IMG/VR virus record: IMGVR_UViG_3300006802_000129
Location: 1 to 52,324 of that record
Strand: one strand, 5' to 3'
DNA: 52,324 nucleotides
DNA from: a virus
Part shown: in pieces, positions 8,177 through 14,387 of the stretch
Position numbering within the stretch: the first letter of the stretch is position 1
Layout: each line of letters opens with the position of its first letter
Notes under the pieces: generated by a model
The model's database searches: none
What the model was told of the DNA's origin: nothing
Seen by the model: the letters and a program-made list of their open reading frames with translations, nothing else
Translations under genes and position numbers: made by a program

Positions 8177-9928
8177 TTAACTAGGAGCTACGTGCCTAAA
8201 TAGGTTTCTTCTAGTACTAGTAGTGAGAGGAGATGTTTCAAAGCTATGTCGGTACGGGTGCTTCACTACTCCCCAGGCTGCTAGTGCGAGTGCCATCACA
8301 CAGTCATCGTGACTTCCATGATTTGCTGCCTCTTTTCCATTTGCTAGTATAACAAAAGTCATCAACTCGTCAACTATTCTAGGTGAGTGAACTAGTAGCT
8401 CTTCAGTACGTAATAGCTCACGTAGTACATCTATTAGTTGTGGCCTAGTACGAATCGTTGTCAGGAAGCCTACTCGTTTTGTACGTTTAGCTGTTTTCTC
8501 GTCCTGCTTGATCTCGTTATATAATTGAGTGTAGTGATGCTTATCGAGCAATGCTCTCAATGTTACTAGTCCGTGGTTGTTTCGTTCTACTACTAACATA
8601 GCTTCATTATAGTATTGTGCTAGTGTTGTCAACTTCCAACCTAATAAATCAGGGTCAGTCTTTGTTCGCAGTAGGGCTACCTGCTCCATGCTATGAGCAT
8701 CTAGTACTGTTGCTACTGACCAGTCTGTGTCCCGATCATTTATTTCTATCCCTCCGGAAACATCAACACCGATCCGGTAAGCTACTCCAGAAGTGGGTGG
8801 TCTGAAGACCTCAAGCTCCCCGAATTTATCCGGTTCCATTTTATAAATATAACTACCAGCCTCTGTGTAACGATTGACTTCTAGGTTATAGCGTTCCGGC
8901 TCACGCTCTAATTCTACTCTTTGGCGTATTCTTTCTAACAGATTTCGGTCAAACACCATCCTACCGCTGGCAAGGAAAGCTTCTCTAGCACTGGTAGGGT
9001 AATCTTGGTGAAAGTCTTCTAGCCTACCTTGACAATTGATATCGATAGCCTGTCTGCGCCAGTACAAGTTTTCTAGAGTTACTTTGAAACTGAAGTGACC
9101 TTCGTCTCCTAGGTCGTAGACAATCGTCTCATCAAGTAAACGTACTTCCTCTTCTCCTCCGTACCTGGGATCTTTGCCAAGCGATTCAACAAACTCTTCT
9201 TTTGCCGCTTTATTAGGAAACTTTTTCGAGTAGCTTTCAAAAACAAACCACGGGAAGAAATCCGCTTCGTATCCTGTGCTAGTGCTGTCATGGGCGTCCC
9301 AAAACATCTGATAAAAGAAACCGCCTACCCCTCGTGCAGTAGACTCAAAGATCACTTCCGTATTATCCGCTATTGCTACGTTTTTCAATAGTGCACTAGC
9401 ATAATCTTTTGCGCTATTACCCCACCGAGACACTTCGGAGCAGTGGAGGTAGGAGATTTGATCTCCGACGATCTCTGAGCCTCCTGCTGTACCTAGTCGG
9501 AATCTAGTATTCAATTGCTCCCAGTGTAGCTCTCGTCTGCCGCTATACCCCACTTTAGGTTTGAGAGCAGACGGGTGGTTCCGCTCCATCGTCCTTACCA
9601 TATTAAATAGGGTCAGATTTGTTTCATCATCGTGCGCTACAATTGCGATTCTTTTCTGCTTAGCAAAAGTGCTAGCTCGATAGTATCTTGCGAGGCAGTA
9701 AGTGGAGAGTCCACTTCGTCGTGGTTTGAGTACTACTCGACGTACAAAGCCTGTCCGTTTTAACTGCTCTTGGCACTTATGATGTAGTATTTTTTGTACG
9801 TTATTTAGCTCAAAAGGTATCAATTGACCTGAGCCAAAAGCCTCTATTTTAATAATAGTTTTATAGTAGAAAAGAGGATCATCTTTTAATTTCTGTATAA
9901 ACTTTTGATAGTCTGCTTCTTTTGCCAT
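8177..9928 (-). CDS. terL: Terminase large subunit
   Basis: 583 aa, normal length. It packages DNA into the prohead using an N-terminal ATPase and a C-terminal nuclease. Visible: a Walker A variant KPRRSGLST at about 68-76, Walker B region ISYLHCSEVSRW at about 158-169 with the catalytic Glu, coupling motif IFESTARG at about 193-200, first nuclease Asp in YRIGVDVSGG at about 384-393, and a late acidic pair in HDDCVMALALA near 546-556. It is the first gene of the late operon, read away from the intergenic control region at 9929-10247. No small-subunit gene precedes it. Confidence 0.93.
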   Translation of the reverse strand: MAKEADYQKFIQKLKDDPLFYYKTIIKIEAFGSGQLIPFELNNVQKILHHKCQEQLKRTGFVRRVVLKPRRSGLSTYCLARYYRASTFAKQKRIAIVAHDDETNLTLFNMVRTMERNHPSALKPKVGYSGRRELHWEQLNTRFRLGTAGGSEIVGDQISYLHCSEVSRWGNSAKDYASALLKNVAIADNTEVIFESTARGVGGFFYQMFWDAHDSTSTGYEADFFPWFVFESYSKKFPNKAAKEEFVESLGKDPRYGGEEEVRLLDETIVYDLGDEGHFSFKVTLENLYWRRQAIDINCQGRLEDFHQDYPTSAREAFLASGRMVFDRNLLERIRQRVELEREPERYNLEVNRYTEAGSYIYKMEPDKFGELEVFRPPTSGVAYRIGVDVSGGIEINDRDTDWSVATVLDAHSMEQVALLRTKTDPDLLGWKLTTLAQYYNEAMLVVERNNHGLVTLRALLDKHHYTQLYNEIKQDEKTAKRTKRVGFLTTIRTRPQLIDVLRELLRTEELLVHSPRIVDELMTFVILANGKEAANHGSHDDCVMALALAAWGVVKHPYRHSFETSPLTTSTRRNLFRHVAPS

Positions 9929-10073
9929 AGGAGTCCCAAAAAAGTTACCGTACCCCGTGTAATATCAGAAAGTTATCAGCCTAACCTAAACGTGTGTGAA
10001 AATCTACTAGGGGAGGTAATAATATAATAGTACGTATGCGTGTGTGCCCCCAGGGGTATGCTAGGTAGGGAAA

Positions 10074-10121
10074 GCCCTAGCAGACCAGCAGCCCTAGCAG
10101 AACTAGTCCCTTTAGGGACTA
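10074..10121. repeat. Direct repeats and palindrome upstream of early promoter
   Basis: GCCCTAGCAGA occurs at 10074-10084 and 10091-10101 (17-bp period), followed by the inverted repeat TAGTCCC-TTTA-GGGACTA at 10104-10121. The set ends 12 bp before the -35 box, a usual place for regulator sites. Which protein binds is unknown. Confidence 0.55.
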
Positions 10122-10133
10122 ACGGAAACAAAC

Positions 10134-10162
10134 TTGACACTTTTCGTTGGTTGGCGGATAAT
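10134..10162 (+). promoter_or_regulatory. Strong sigma70-type early promoter
   Basis: TTGACA (10134-10139), 17-bp spacer, GATAAT (10157-10162). The perfect -35 box, optimal spacing and 5/6 -10 box make this the best promoter seen in the window. It reads into the gene at 10248 with a leader of about 80 nt. Confidence 0.85.
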
Positions 10163-10247
10163 AGTGGCAGATCGAGCAGGTCGGCTTGATCACGGCTAGT
10201 AACTAGTACTAGTCGCACTACCTACACGCCATTACTATGAGGTACTT

Positions 10248-10619
10248 ATGGCTGCTAAGAAAACCACCGCTACGTCACCAGCTCAGCAAATTCTCGCCAA
10301 CCCTAACGCCCTCGCTATGATAGAGGCGCTACTAGCGCAGCAGGGCAAGGTAGCTGCTCCGGCTGGTAAGACCGTGATAGCTACGCTGGAGGATAGGGGA
10401 GCTACGGCAGAAATCATCGCAGATCGGCCCCTAGAGGCCGATGAGCAGGGAGCTTTCGACCTAGCTATGGCGCACGGTAAGACTACCACCTGGGCGCTTA
10501 ACGGCCTCCAGCTCACTAGGCTGATGAGCTACGAGGTCAAGCGTAGCGACGGGACTACCGTACGCTACGAGCGGATGGGTGGGAAGATGGGTAGGTTCTT
10601 CAAGAACATGTCCAAGTAA
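10248..10619 (+). CDS. First early protein, unknown, highly expressed
   Basis: 123 aa. I do not recognise it. It starts MAAKKTTATSPAQQILANPN, has an Ala-rich helical N-terminus and a C-terminal beta part (LMSYEVKRSDGTTVRYERMG) ending basic (GKMGRFFKNMSK). It is the only gene between the strongest promoter and a strong intrinsic terminator (10632-10669), so it should be made in large amounts soon after infection. GC content is visibly higher than in neighbours. Small basic early proteins often bind DNA or host enzymes; that is only a suggestion. Confidence 0.75.
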   Translation: MAAKKTTATSPAQQILANPNALAMIEALLAQQGKVAAPAGKTVIATLEDRGATAEIIADRPLEADEQGAFDLAMAHGKTTTWALNGLQLTRLMSYEVKRSDGTTVRYERMGGKMGRFFKNMSK

Positions 10620-10631
10620 CCACGCCTACTA

Positions 10632-10669
10632 GCTAGTGGGAGTCTCACGACTCCTGCTAGCTTTTTTTT
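10632..10669 (+). terminator. Rho-independent terminator
   Basis: A 13-bp stem (GCTAGTGGGAGTC / GACTCCTGCTAGC, two G-U pairs), TCAC loop, followed by a run of eight T. It ends the transcript of the gene at 10248-10619. Confidence 0.9.
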
Positions 10670-10758
10670 ATTCACGTGGCTACTACTAGGCGATTAGGTG
10701 AAACCTAGCTCAAAGTTTTAGCCTCTTACGTAAACGATTAAGCGAATTTGGAGCGATT

Positions 10759-11049
10759 ATGTCCTACGGTTTAGGCTATGTAGAGGGTACTACCCTAGTG
10801 ATGACAGACCACGATTTCTGCTCGTTGTGGCGTAGGTTTAGCCTTGAGCGGCCTACCCATACTACTAGCATACTTCACCCAACTAAGGAGTTGCGTGGAG
10901 TAGATAACCCTACGTGGGTGCAGCTAGCACCCAAGGACGGATGGGAGCCAGTTAAGATCGAGCTAGGTAGAAACTACCGAGCTAACGATGACGGACGGCT
11001 AGCCATCCACGATCAGCTACAGATAACTGGCACTGAACAGTATATGTAG
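10759..11049 (+). CDS. Small early protein of unknown function
   Basis: 96 aa, starting MSYGLGYVEGTTLVMTDHDF, with GGAG upstream. Not recognised. It is rich in Thr, Trp and Tyr with no membrane segment. It follows the terminator at 10632-10669, so it needs read-through or its own promoter in 10670-10758, where no good boxes are seen. First of a run of small genes separated by related hairpins. Early phage genes of this kind often inhibit host enzymes or defences. Confidence 0.6.
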   Translation: MSYGLGYVEGTTLVMTDHDFCSLWRRFSLERPTHTTSILHPTKELRGVDNPTWVQLAPKDGWEPVKIELGRNYRANDDGRLAIHDQLQITGTEQYM

Positions 11050-11056
11050 CATAACC

Positions 11057-11083
11057 GTGCGGCTTTACTAGTGAGAGTCGCAC
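11057..11083 (+). other. Intergenic hairpin, GAGAGTCGCAC family
   Basis: A 10-bp stem GTGCGGCTTT / AGAGTCGCAC (two G-U pairs) with loop ACTAGTG, between two small genes. No T run follows. The right arm is nearly the same as that of the hairpin at 11746-11772. Confidence 0.7.
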
Positions 11084-11099
11084 TAGCATAGAGGTTAGT

Positions 11100-11480
11100 A
11101 TGTTGAAGGATAGATACATCACCTACAGTACTGGCGATATACGGTTAGCAGCCGAAGTCGCTAGTCAGCAAGAGACCGTGAACTGCTCAGCTACCTACCG
11201 TGATGATGAGGAAACAGGTAGGGATACAGGCTGGGTACGGTGGACGTGTACTAGCAAGCGAGAGGCGTTGAGCCTTGTTAGGTACAAGCTACGAGACCGA
11301 GAAGTCTGGGAGCGACCTTGGGAGTACGAGTACTTAGGTACGACTAAGTTCGTACGTAAGAACTGGACTGATCCGGCTACGGGCTACCCCGTGGCTAACA
11401 TTAACCTTGTTACTGCACGTAATGCTAACCTGAGAAGGTCAGGCTATACAGTAGCAATTCATATAGGGGAATATGCCTAA
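11100..11480 (+). CDS. Small early protein of unknown function
   Basis: 126 aa, starting MLKDRYITYSTGDIRLAAEV; GAGG lies upstream of the ATG. Not recognised. It is rich in Arg, Trp and Tyr (DTGWVRWTCTSKREALSLV, then REVWERPWEYEYLGTTKFV). The last eight bases overlap the next gene, so the two are translated together. Confidence 0.6.
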   Translation: MLKDRYITYSTGDIRLAAEVASQQETVNCSATYRDDEETGRDTGWVRWTCTSKREALSLVRYKLRDREVWERPWEYEYLGTTKFVRKNWTDPATGYPVANINLVTARNANLRRSGYTVAIHIGEYA

Positions 11481-11736
11481 GAAAATTCGCATCGATCATC
11501 GTCGCAAGACAGTAGGCAACGCAGCTAGTATGAAAAGCTGGCTACGTACGGCTAAGGTAGTAGACACCGACCGAGACAGGTCAGGTAAGATACACTCTGC
11601 TATCTACGAGGTGGAGATGGGTAGACTGAGGCTGGACAAGGACGTTACCTTACCAAGTGATTTGGTAGGTAATGCTAGGTCTGGCCCTGTTGACCAGTTA
11701 ACGTGGGTAGATCCTAACTACAGGTTCTACCGCTAA
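11473..11736 (+). CDS. Small basic early protein of unknown function
   Basis: 87 aa, starting MPKKIRIDHRRKTVGNAASM. Strongly basic at the N-terminus, which suggests nucleic-acid binding, then IYEVEMGRLRLDKDVTLPSD and an aromatic end (VDPNYRFYR). AGGGGAATATG gives a ribosome binding site inside the end of the previous gene. Function unknown. Confidence 0.6.
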   Translation: MPKKIRIDHRRKTVGNAASMKSWLRTAKVVDTDRDRSGKIHSAIYEVEMGRLRLDKDVTLPSDLVGNARSGPVDQLTWVDPNYRFYR

Positions 11737-11745
11737 TCAATAACT

Positions 11746-11772
11746 GTGCGATTCTCCTAGCGAGAGTCGCAC
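11746..11772 (+). other. Intergenic hairpin, GAGAGTCGCAC family
   Basis: An 11-bp stem GTGCGATTCTC / GAGAGTCGCAC (one G-U pair) with loop CTAGC. It is followed by ACATAGGAGCAGAGTATGA, which carries the ribosome binding site and start of the next gene and is repeated at 12160-12178. Confidence 0.8.
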
Positions 11773-11788
11773 TACATAGGAGCAGAGT

Positions 11789-12133
11789 ATGAGATGGTTT
11801 GATCCACGAACATGGTGGCATTTGCTAGCAGATATGAAAAATCTACCGTGGGATATGCCGAATGATTGGTACTGGTTGTCCCACCCTGACTACGATGACG
11901 AGTTTATATCTGCGCCATTAGATAGCCAGTTCTCCCTGATAGAAAACCACGCTAGCTTTAACGAGGAGGAATACCTCTATCGAGACCGTCAAGCTAGCCT
12001 TTGGTTTATGGGCATGGAGCTAGAGGAGCACGTAATAGATAACGACAAGTACCTCGATTGGCTATTCGGAGGTGAGGCGGACGATGTACTAGAGCCACCT
12101 ACAGAGGTGACAGTCGTATACGTACAGAACTAG
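11789..12133 (+). CDS. Acidic Trp-rich early protein, unknown
   Basis: 114 aa, starting MRWFDPRTWWHLLADMKNLP. It has about nine Trp and a strong excess of Asp/Glu (YDDEFISAPLDSQFS, NEEEYLYRD, GGEADDVLEPP). The ribosome binding site AGGAG is in a leader nearly identical to that of the next gene. Very acidic, small early proteins include DNA mimics that block host nucleases or RNA polymerase; that is a possible role, not shown here. Not recognised as a family. Confidence 0.6.
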   Translation: MRWFDPRTWWHLLADMKNLPWDMPNDWYWLSHPDYDDEFISAPLDSQFSLIENHASFNEEEYLYRDRQASLWFMGMELEEHVIDNDKYLDWLFGGEADDVLEPPTEVTVVYVQN

Positions 12134-12140
12134 CAACCAA

Positions 12141-12158
12141 GCGGCCCCTAGGGGTCGC
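12141..12158 (+). other. Short intergenic hairpin
   Basis: GCGGCCCC-TA-GGGGTCGC, an 8-bp inverted repeat with one G-U pair and CTAG in the tip. It takes the same place, just before the repeated leader, as the hairpin at 11746-11772. Confidence 0.6.
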
Positions 12159-12175
12159 ATACATAGGAGCAGAGT

Positions 12176-12454
12176 ATGACTAACTACTTAAACATAGAAG
12201 TAACTGACACCTACCAAGACCGATGGTCTGGTAACTACTGCTGGGTAGAGCGCAAGCAGGTCGAGCTACCTCCTAACGTACGAAGCCAGCACAGCATCGT
12301 CAGGCTAGCGAAGAAAGCGATAGGCTGGACGGGTATGCGGTGTGACGTAGTTAACTACGGTGACGAGTACCACATCGTACCTGTTAATGCGGCTATGATT
12401 GCCTACGTTCAATTCGGTTTCAGCTTTGAGCCAATCAACTGTGATTGCGAGTAG
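12176..12454 (+). CDS. Small early protein of unknown function
   Basis: 92 aa, starting MTNYLNIEVTDTYQDRWSGN. Not recognised. Mixed alpha/beta with Tyr and Trp, ending CDCE. It shares its leader and start region with the gene at 11789. It is the last plus-strand gene before a minus-strand gene, with a tandem 14-bp repeat between the two. Confidence 0.6.
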   Translation: MTNYLNIEVTDTYQDRWSGNYCWVERKQVELPPNVRSQHSIVRLAKKAIGWTGMRCDVVNYGDEYHIVPVNAAMIAYVQFGFSFEPINCDCE

Positions 12455-12481
12455 TTTAGTGCCGCTCGTTTAGTGCCACTC
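12454..12481. repeat. Tandem 14-bp repeat between convergent genes
   Basis: GTTTAGTGCCRCTC occurs twice head to tail (12454-12467 and 12468-12481, one difference). It lies exactly where the plus gene at 12176 and the minus gene at 12480 meet. Role unknown. Confidence 0.6.
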
Positions 12482-12956
12482 AGTCCTCACTCATCAGCTT
12501 ATCTAGCTGATCCTCAAACGAGATGACTTCCTTGATAGAGTTACCATGCTTATTAAGGGAGTCAGCCATCCTAGCTACCAAAGCAGTGTCGCCTACTGAT
12601 ACACCATGCTTAGCTAAGTCTAATTGTATCTGACGTACATCGGATAAACTCCACTGCTGTGCCTTTAGGGTTAGCTGCTCGGCACTGACCCTTTCAAATA
12701 GCTTTAACTTATCGAATAAGGAGTTCAGCGCATGGATAGCCCCTCTAGTATCGTTCTCTTCGTCAGCTTTGTCGTACTGTTTTCGATACTGTTCCGCCGC
12801 CCATAACGTATCCATCTCTTGTAAAAGCTCTTGTCTACGTTGGGTAACTCGATTGATTAACTCTTTTTTGCTCTCTTCTAACTTGCTAATATTACTAGGC
12901 ATTTCTAAAGTATTAGAGGTGGGAAGAAAATTTATTTTACGTCGTGACTCTAACAT
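12480..12956 (-). CDS. Helical protein, candidate small terminase or regulator
   Basis: 158 aa, alone on the minus strand inside the plus-strand early region. Mostly helical: coiled-coil-like residues about 24-60 (LEESKKELINRVTQRRQELL), then GAIHALNSLFDKLKLFERVS, which loosely recalls the linker helix of small terminase subunits, and a C-terminal Asp/Glu-rich end. No other small-terminase candidate was seen, but the match is weak; a regulator is equally possible. The ATG at 12956 lacks a good ribosome site; an internal ATG at 12902 (MPSNISKLEE) may be the true start. Confidence 0.55.
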   Translation of the reverse strand: MLESRRKINFLPTSNTLEMPSNISKLEESKKELINRVTQRRQELLQEMDTLWAAEQYRKQYDKADEENDTRGAIHALNSLFDKLKLFERVSAEQLTLKAQQWSLSDVRQIQLDLAKHGVSVGDTALVARMADSLNKHGNSIKEVISFEDQLDKLMSED

Positions 12957-12966
12957 AAGGAATAGT

Positions 12967-13371
12967 ATGTATAGATTACAGTGTATTGAAAAGACTTACA
13001 ACAATAGAGCTACTGAATTAGGTAGTGAACTGTTAGGTGAGGACTGTATCGTAGATAAAGTAACTAAGTCAATAGACTATTTAGTAACAGTAGCTGCTAA
13101 GCTATGTAAGAAGTACCATATAGATTCTACTTTTAAAACAGATGGCAGTGGATACTTATTCAATTTAAATACGATTAACTATGGCCCACTATGTATAGAA
13201 AAGTTTTATAGTCTAATCATAACTAAGGATGATAAACCCTTGGATACTTATGCCAATCAAAACCTTAACTTTAAAATACTGAAAAGATCTGGTGTCCAAC
13301 CAGTTGGAAGGAAGTTCCAGAAACTCCTCGCCAGACCAGCAACCATCAGGGATGAAAGAAAAAAGTCTTGA
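12967..13371 (+). CDS. Early protein of unknown function
   Basis: 134 aa from the ATG at 12967, which has AAGGA eight bases upstream. Open codons further upstream lie antisense to the minus-strand gene and are not used. The sequence begins MYRLQCIEKTYNNRATELGS, with SLIITKDDKPLDTY in the middle and a basic end (GRKFQKLLARPATIRDERKK). It is more AT-rich than its neighbours. Starts of the two divergent genes are only 10 bp apart, so their promoters must overlap coding sequence. Function unknown. Confidence 0.6.
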   Translation: MYRLQCIEKTYNNRATELGSELLGEDCIVDKVTKSIDYLVTVAAKLCKKYHIDSTFKTDGSGYLFNLNTINYGPLCIEKFYSLIITKDDKPLDTYANQNLNFKILKRSGVQPVGRKFQKLLARPATIRDERKKS

Positions 13372-13396
13372 CAGTTTTTTGTGATCATGTTGTAAT
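13368..13396 (+). promoter_or_regulatory. Sigma70-type promoter
   Basis: TTGACA (13368-13373), 17-bp spacer, TGTAAT (13391-13396). It overlaps the stop of the preceding gene and reads into the gene at 13466. A second TTGACA lies at 13408-13413 without a good -10 box. Confidence 0.75.
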
Positions 13397-13410
13397 GGTC
13401 GAGTCATTTG

Positions 13411-13427
13411 ACAGAAATTTATTCTGT
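13411..13427. promoter_or_regulatory. Operator-like palindrome near promoter
   Basis: ACAGAA-ATTTA-TTCTGT, a perfect 6-bp inverted repeat of operator size just downstream of the promoter at 13368-13396, where a bound repressor would block transcription. The right half, ATTCTGTTT, also occurs at 20354-20362 in the iteron region. Confidence 0.55.
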
Positions 13428-13465
13428 TTAAACATTAAGTAATACTACTCTCACTAGGAGTTGAT

Positions 13466-13915
13466 ATGGAATTCAAGGACTACCAAGTAGCAGTAGAAAA
13501 GTACCTAAAGATTGTCGGTGAAGATGCCGAGTACATCAGCAAACGCCTAGCGTGGCAGATATATAAGCTGGTTGAGCCACGGTTTAGTGAGCTTGACTAC
13601 GCATTAGATGTACGAGTAACAGACTCCATCGTAGATGAGTTTGCCAAGAAAGATCCTAACTACGATTGGTCTTTCCCGAACGAGCGAAAGGGTGACCTGT
13701 ACCCTATATTACATCAGGGATTAGTAGGCTCGGCTTACTATTCTAGTAGTGCGAGTAGCACTCCTAGTATGTGTCTTGCGTATTACCTTCTGCCTCGTAC
13801 TTCGACAGGCTGGTACATACTGAAGCGCACAATCTACCAGGACTATGTTATCAAGGAGCAAGATGGATTGGCAACAGATACGGGACGAGTCGAAGGTAGT
13901 AGATCTGCGGCCTGA
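13466..13915 (+). CDS. Early protein of unknown function
   Basis: 149 aa, starting MEFKDYQVAVEKYLKIVGED, with AGGAG before the ATG. Not recognised. The N-terminal half is helical and acidic (VRVTDSIVDEFAKKDPNYDW); the middle has a Ser/Tyr cluster (GSAYYSSSASSTPSM). The leader carries the ACTCTCACTAGGAG motif seen before other genes. The last 53 bases overlap the next gene in another frame. Confidence 0.6.
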   Translation: MEFKDYQVAVEKYLKIVGEDAEYISKRLAWQIYKLVEPRFSELDYALDVRVTDSIVDEFAKKDPNYDWSFPNERKGDLYPILHQGLVGSAYYSSSASSTPSMCLAYYLLPRTSTGWYILKRTIYQDYVIKEQDGLATDTGRVEGSRSAA

Positions 13916-14183
13916 GCAGATCGAGACGGAACATGAGTTACCGTTCCCTGTTTATGTAAACGGGGAGATGGTATCGAGAGAGTATAGCAACGCTTACACC
14001 GGACAGTCCGTGCTACTCAATCCTGAGTGTGCTGCTGTCTACGAGGTGACGATGGCGTGCTATAACCTAGCAATGGCTGAAGCACGAGATGATCCTAGTC
14101 ATTGGGGCTATGAGTACTACCGAAGAGGTGTTAAATGGATGCAGGAGTACTATATAGCTGAGTATATGGTACTCCTCGACTGA
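13863..14183 (+). CDS. Conserved-looking phage protein of unknown function
   Basis: 106 aa from the ATG at 13863, chosen because AAGGAGCAAG precedes it; an upstream in-frame ATG at 13845 has none. After an acidic N-terminus it carries VYVNGEMVSREYSNAYTGQS and VLLNPECAAVYEVTMACYNL, then an aromatic C-terminus (HWGYEYYRRGVKWMQEYYI). The LNPEA-AVYD pattern is familiar from marine phage hypothetical proteins, without known role. Ends six bases before the structured non-coding element at 14189. Confidence 0.65.
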   Translation: MDWQQIRDESKVVDLRPEQIETEHELPFPVYVNGEMVSREYSNAYTGQSVLLNPECAAVYEVTMACYNLAMAEARDDPSHWGYEYYRRGVKWMQEYYIAEYMVLLD

Positions 14184-14188
14184 CTTAC

Positions 14189-14346
14189 GGGGGGCAGAAA
14201 GCAGCCAGCAATAGCAGTTTTCGTAATTTTCCTGCTAGCTGGTAAGGGATGTTGAGACCCAGTGCTAAGCAATACGAGTGGTGTAGTGATACCAGCAACC
14301 TCTATGGGATTCACTACTCTGGAAACACTCTACGCTGCTGCCCTCC
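14189..14346 (+). ncRNA. Candidate structured RNA A
   Basis: In the 204-nt gap before the ATPase gene. The ends pair as GGGGGG (14189-14194) with CCCTCC (14341-14346). An alternative end stem pairs GGGCAG (14192-14197) with CTGCCC (14338-14343). Inside are an 11-bp stem with a 2-nt bulge (14205-14217 with 14232-14242, loop rich in T) and a 7-bp stem GTAGTGA (14283-14289) / TCACTAC (14311-14317), itself inside GAGTG / CACTC (14276-14280, 14326-14330). Such nested helices are more than expected by chance in a short gap. It shares its ends with candidate D. Confidence 0.55.
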
Positions 14347-14387
14347 CCTCCTACTATTTTTACTAACTTAATTTAATAGGAATTATT

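Larger units (their letters stand above)
9929..10247. promoter_or_regulatory. Divergent control region between late and early operons
   Basis: 319 bp without a gene separates the divergent terminase and first early genes. It holds a near-consensus promoter reading right (10134-10162), two direct GCCCTAGCAGA repeats 17 bp apart (10074-10084, 10091-10101), and a 7-bp inverted repeat (10104-10121). For the late operon only an AT-rich TATATT-like box (minus strand, about 10024-10036) without a clear -35 is visible. This would fit a late promoter that needs an activator. Confidence 0.7.

Noticed and set aside
11057-12158. Rho-independent terminators at the three small hairpins
   Set aside because: None is followed by a T run, unlike the clear terminator at 10632-10669.
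12769-12966. Upstream extension of the gene at 12967
   Set aside because: The extension is antisense to a better minus-strand gene, has Cys/Ser-rich unnatural composition, and the ATG at 12967 has AAGGA.
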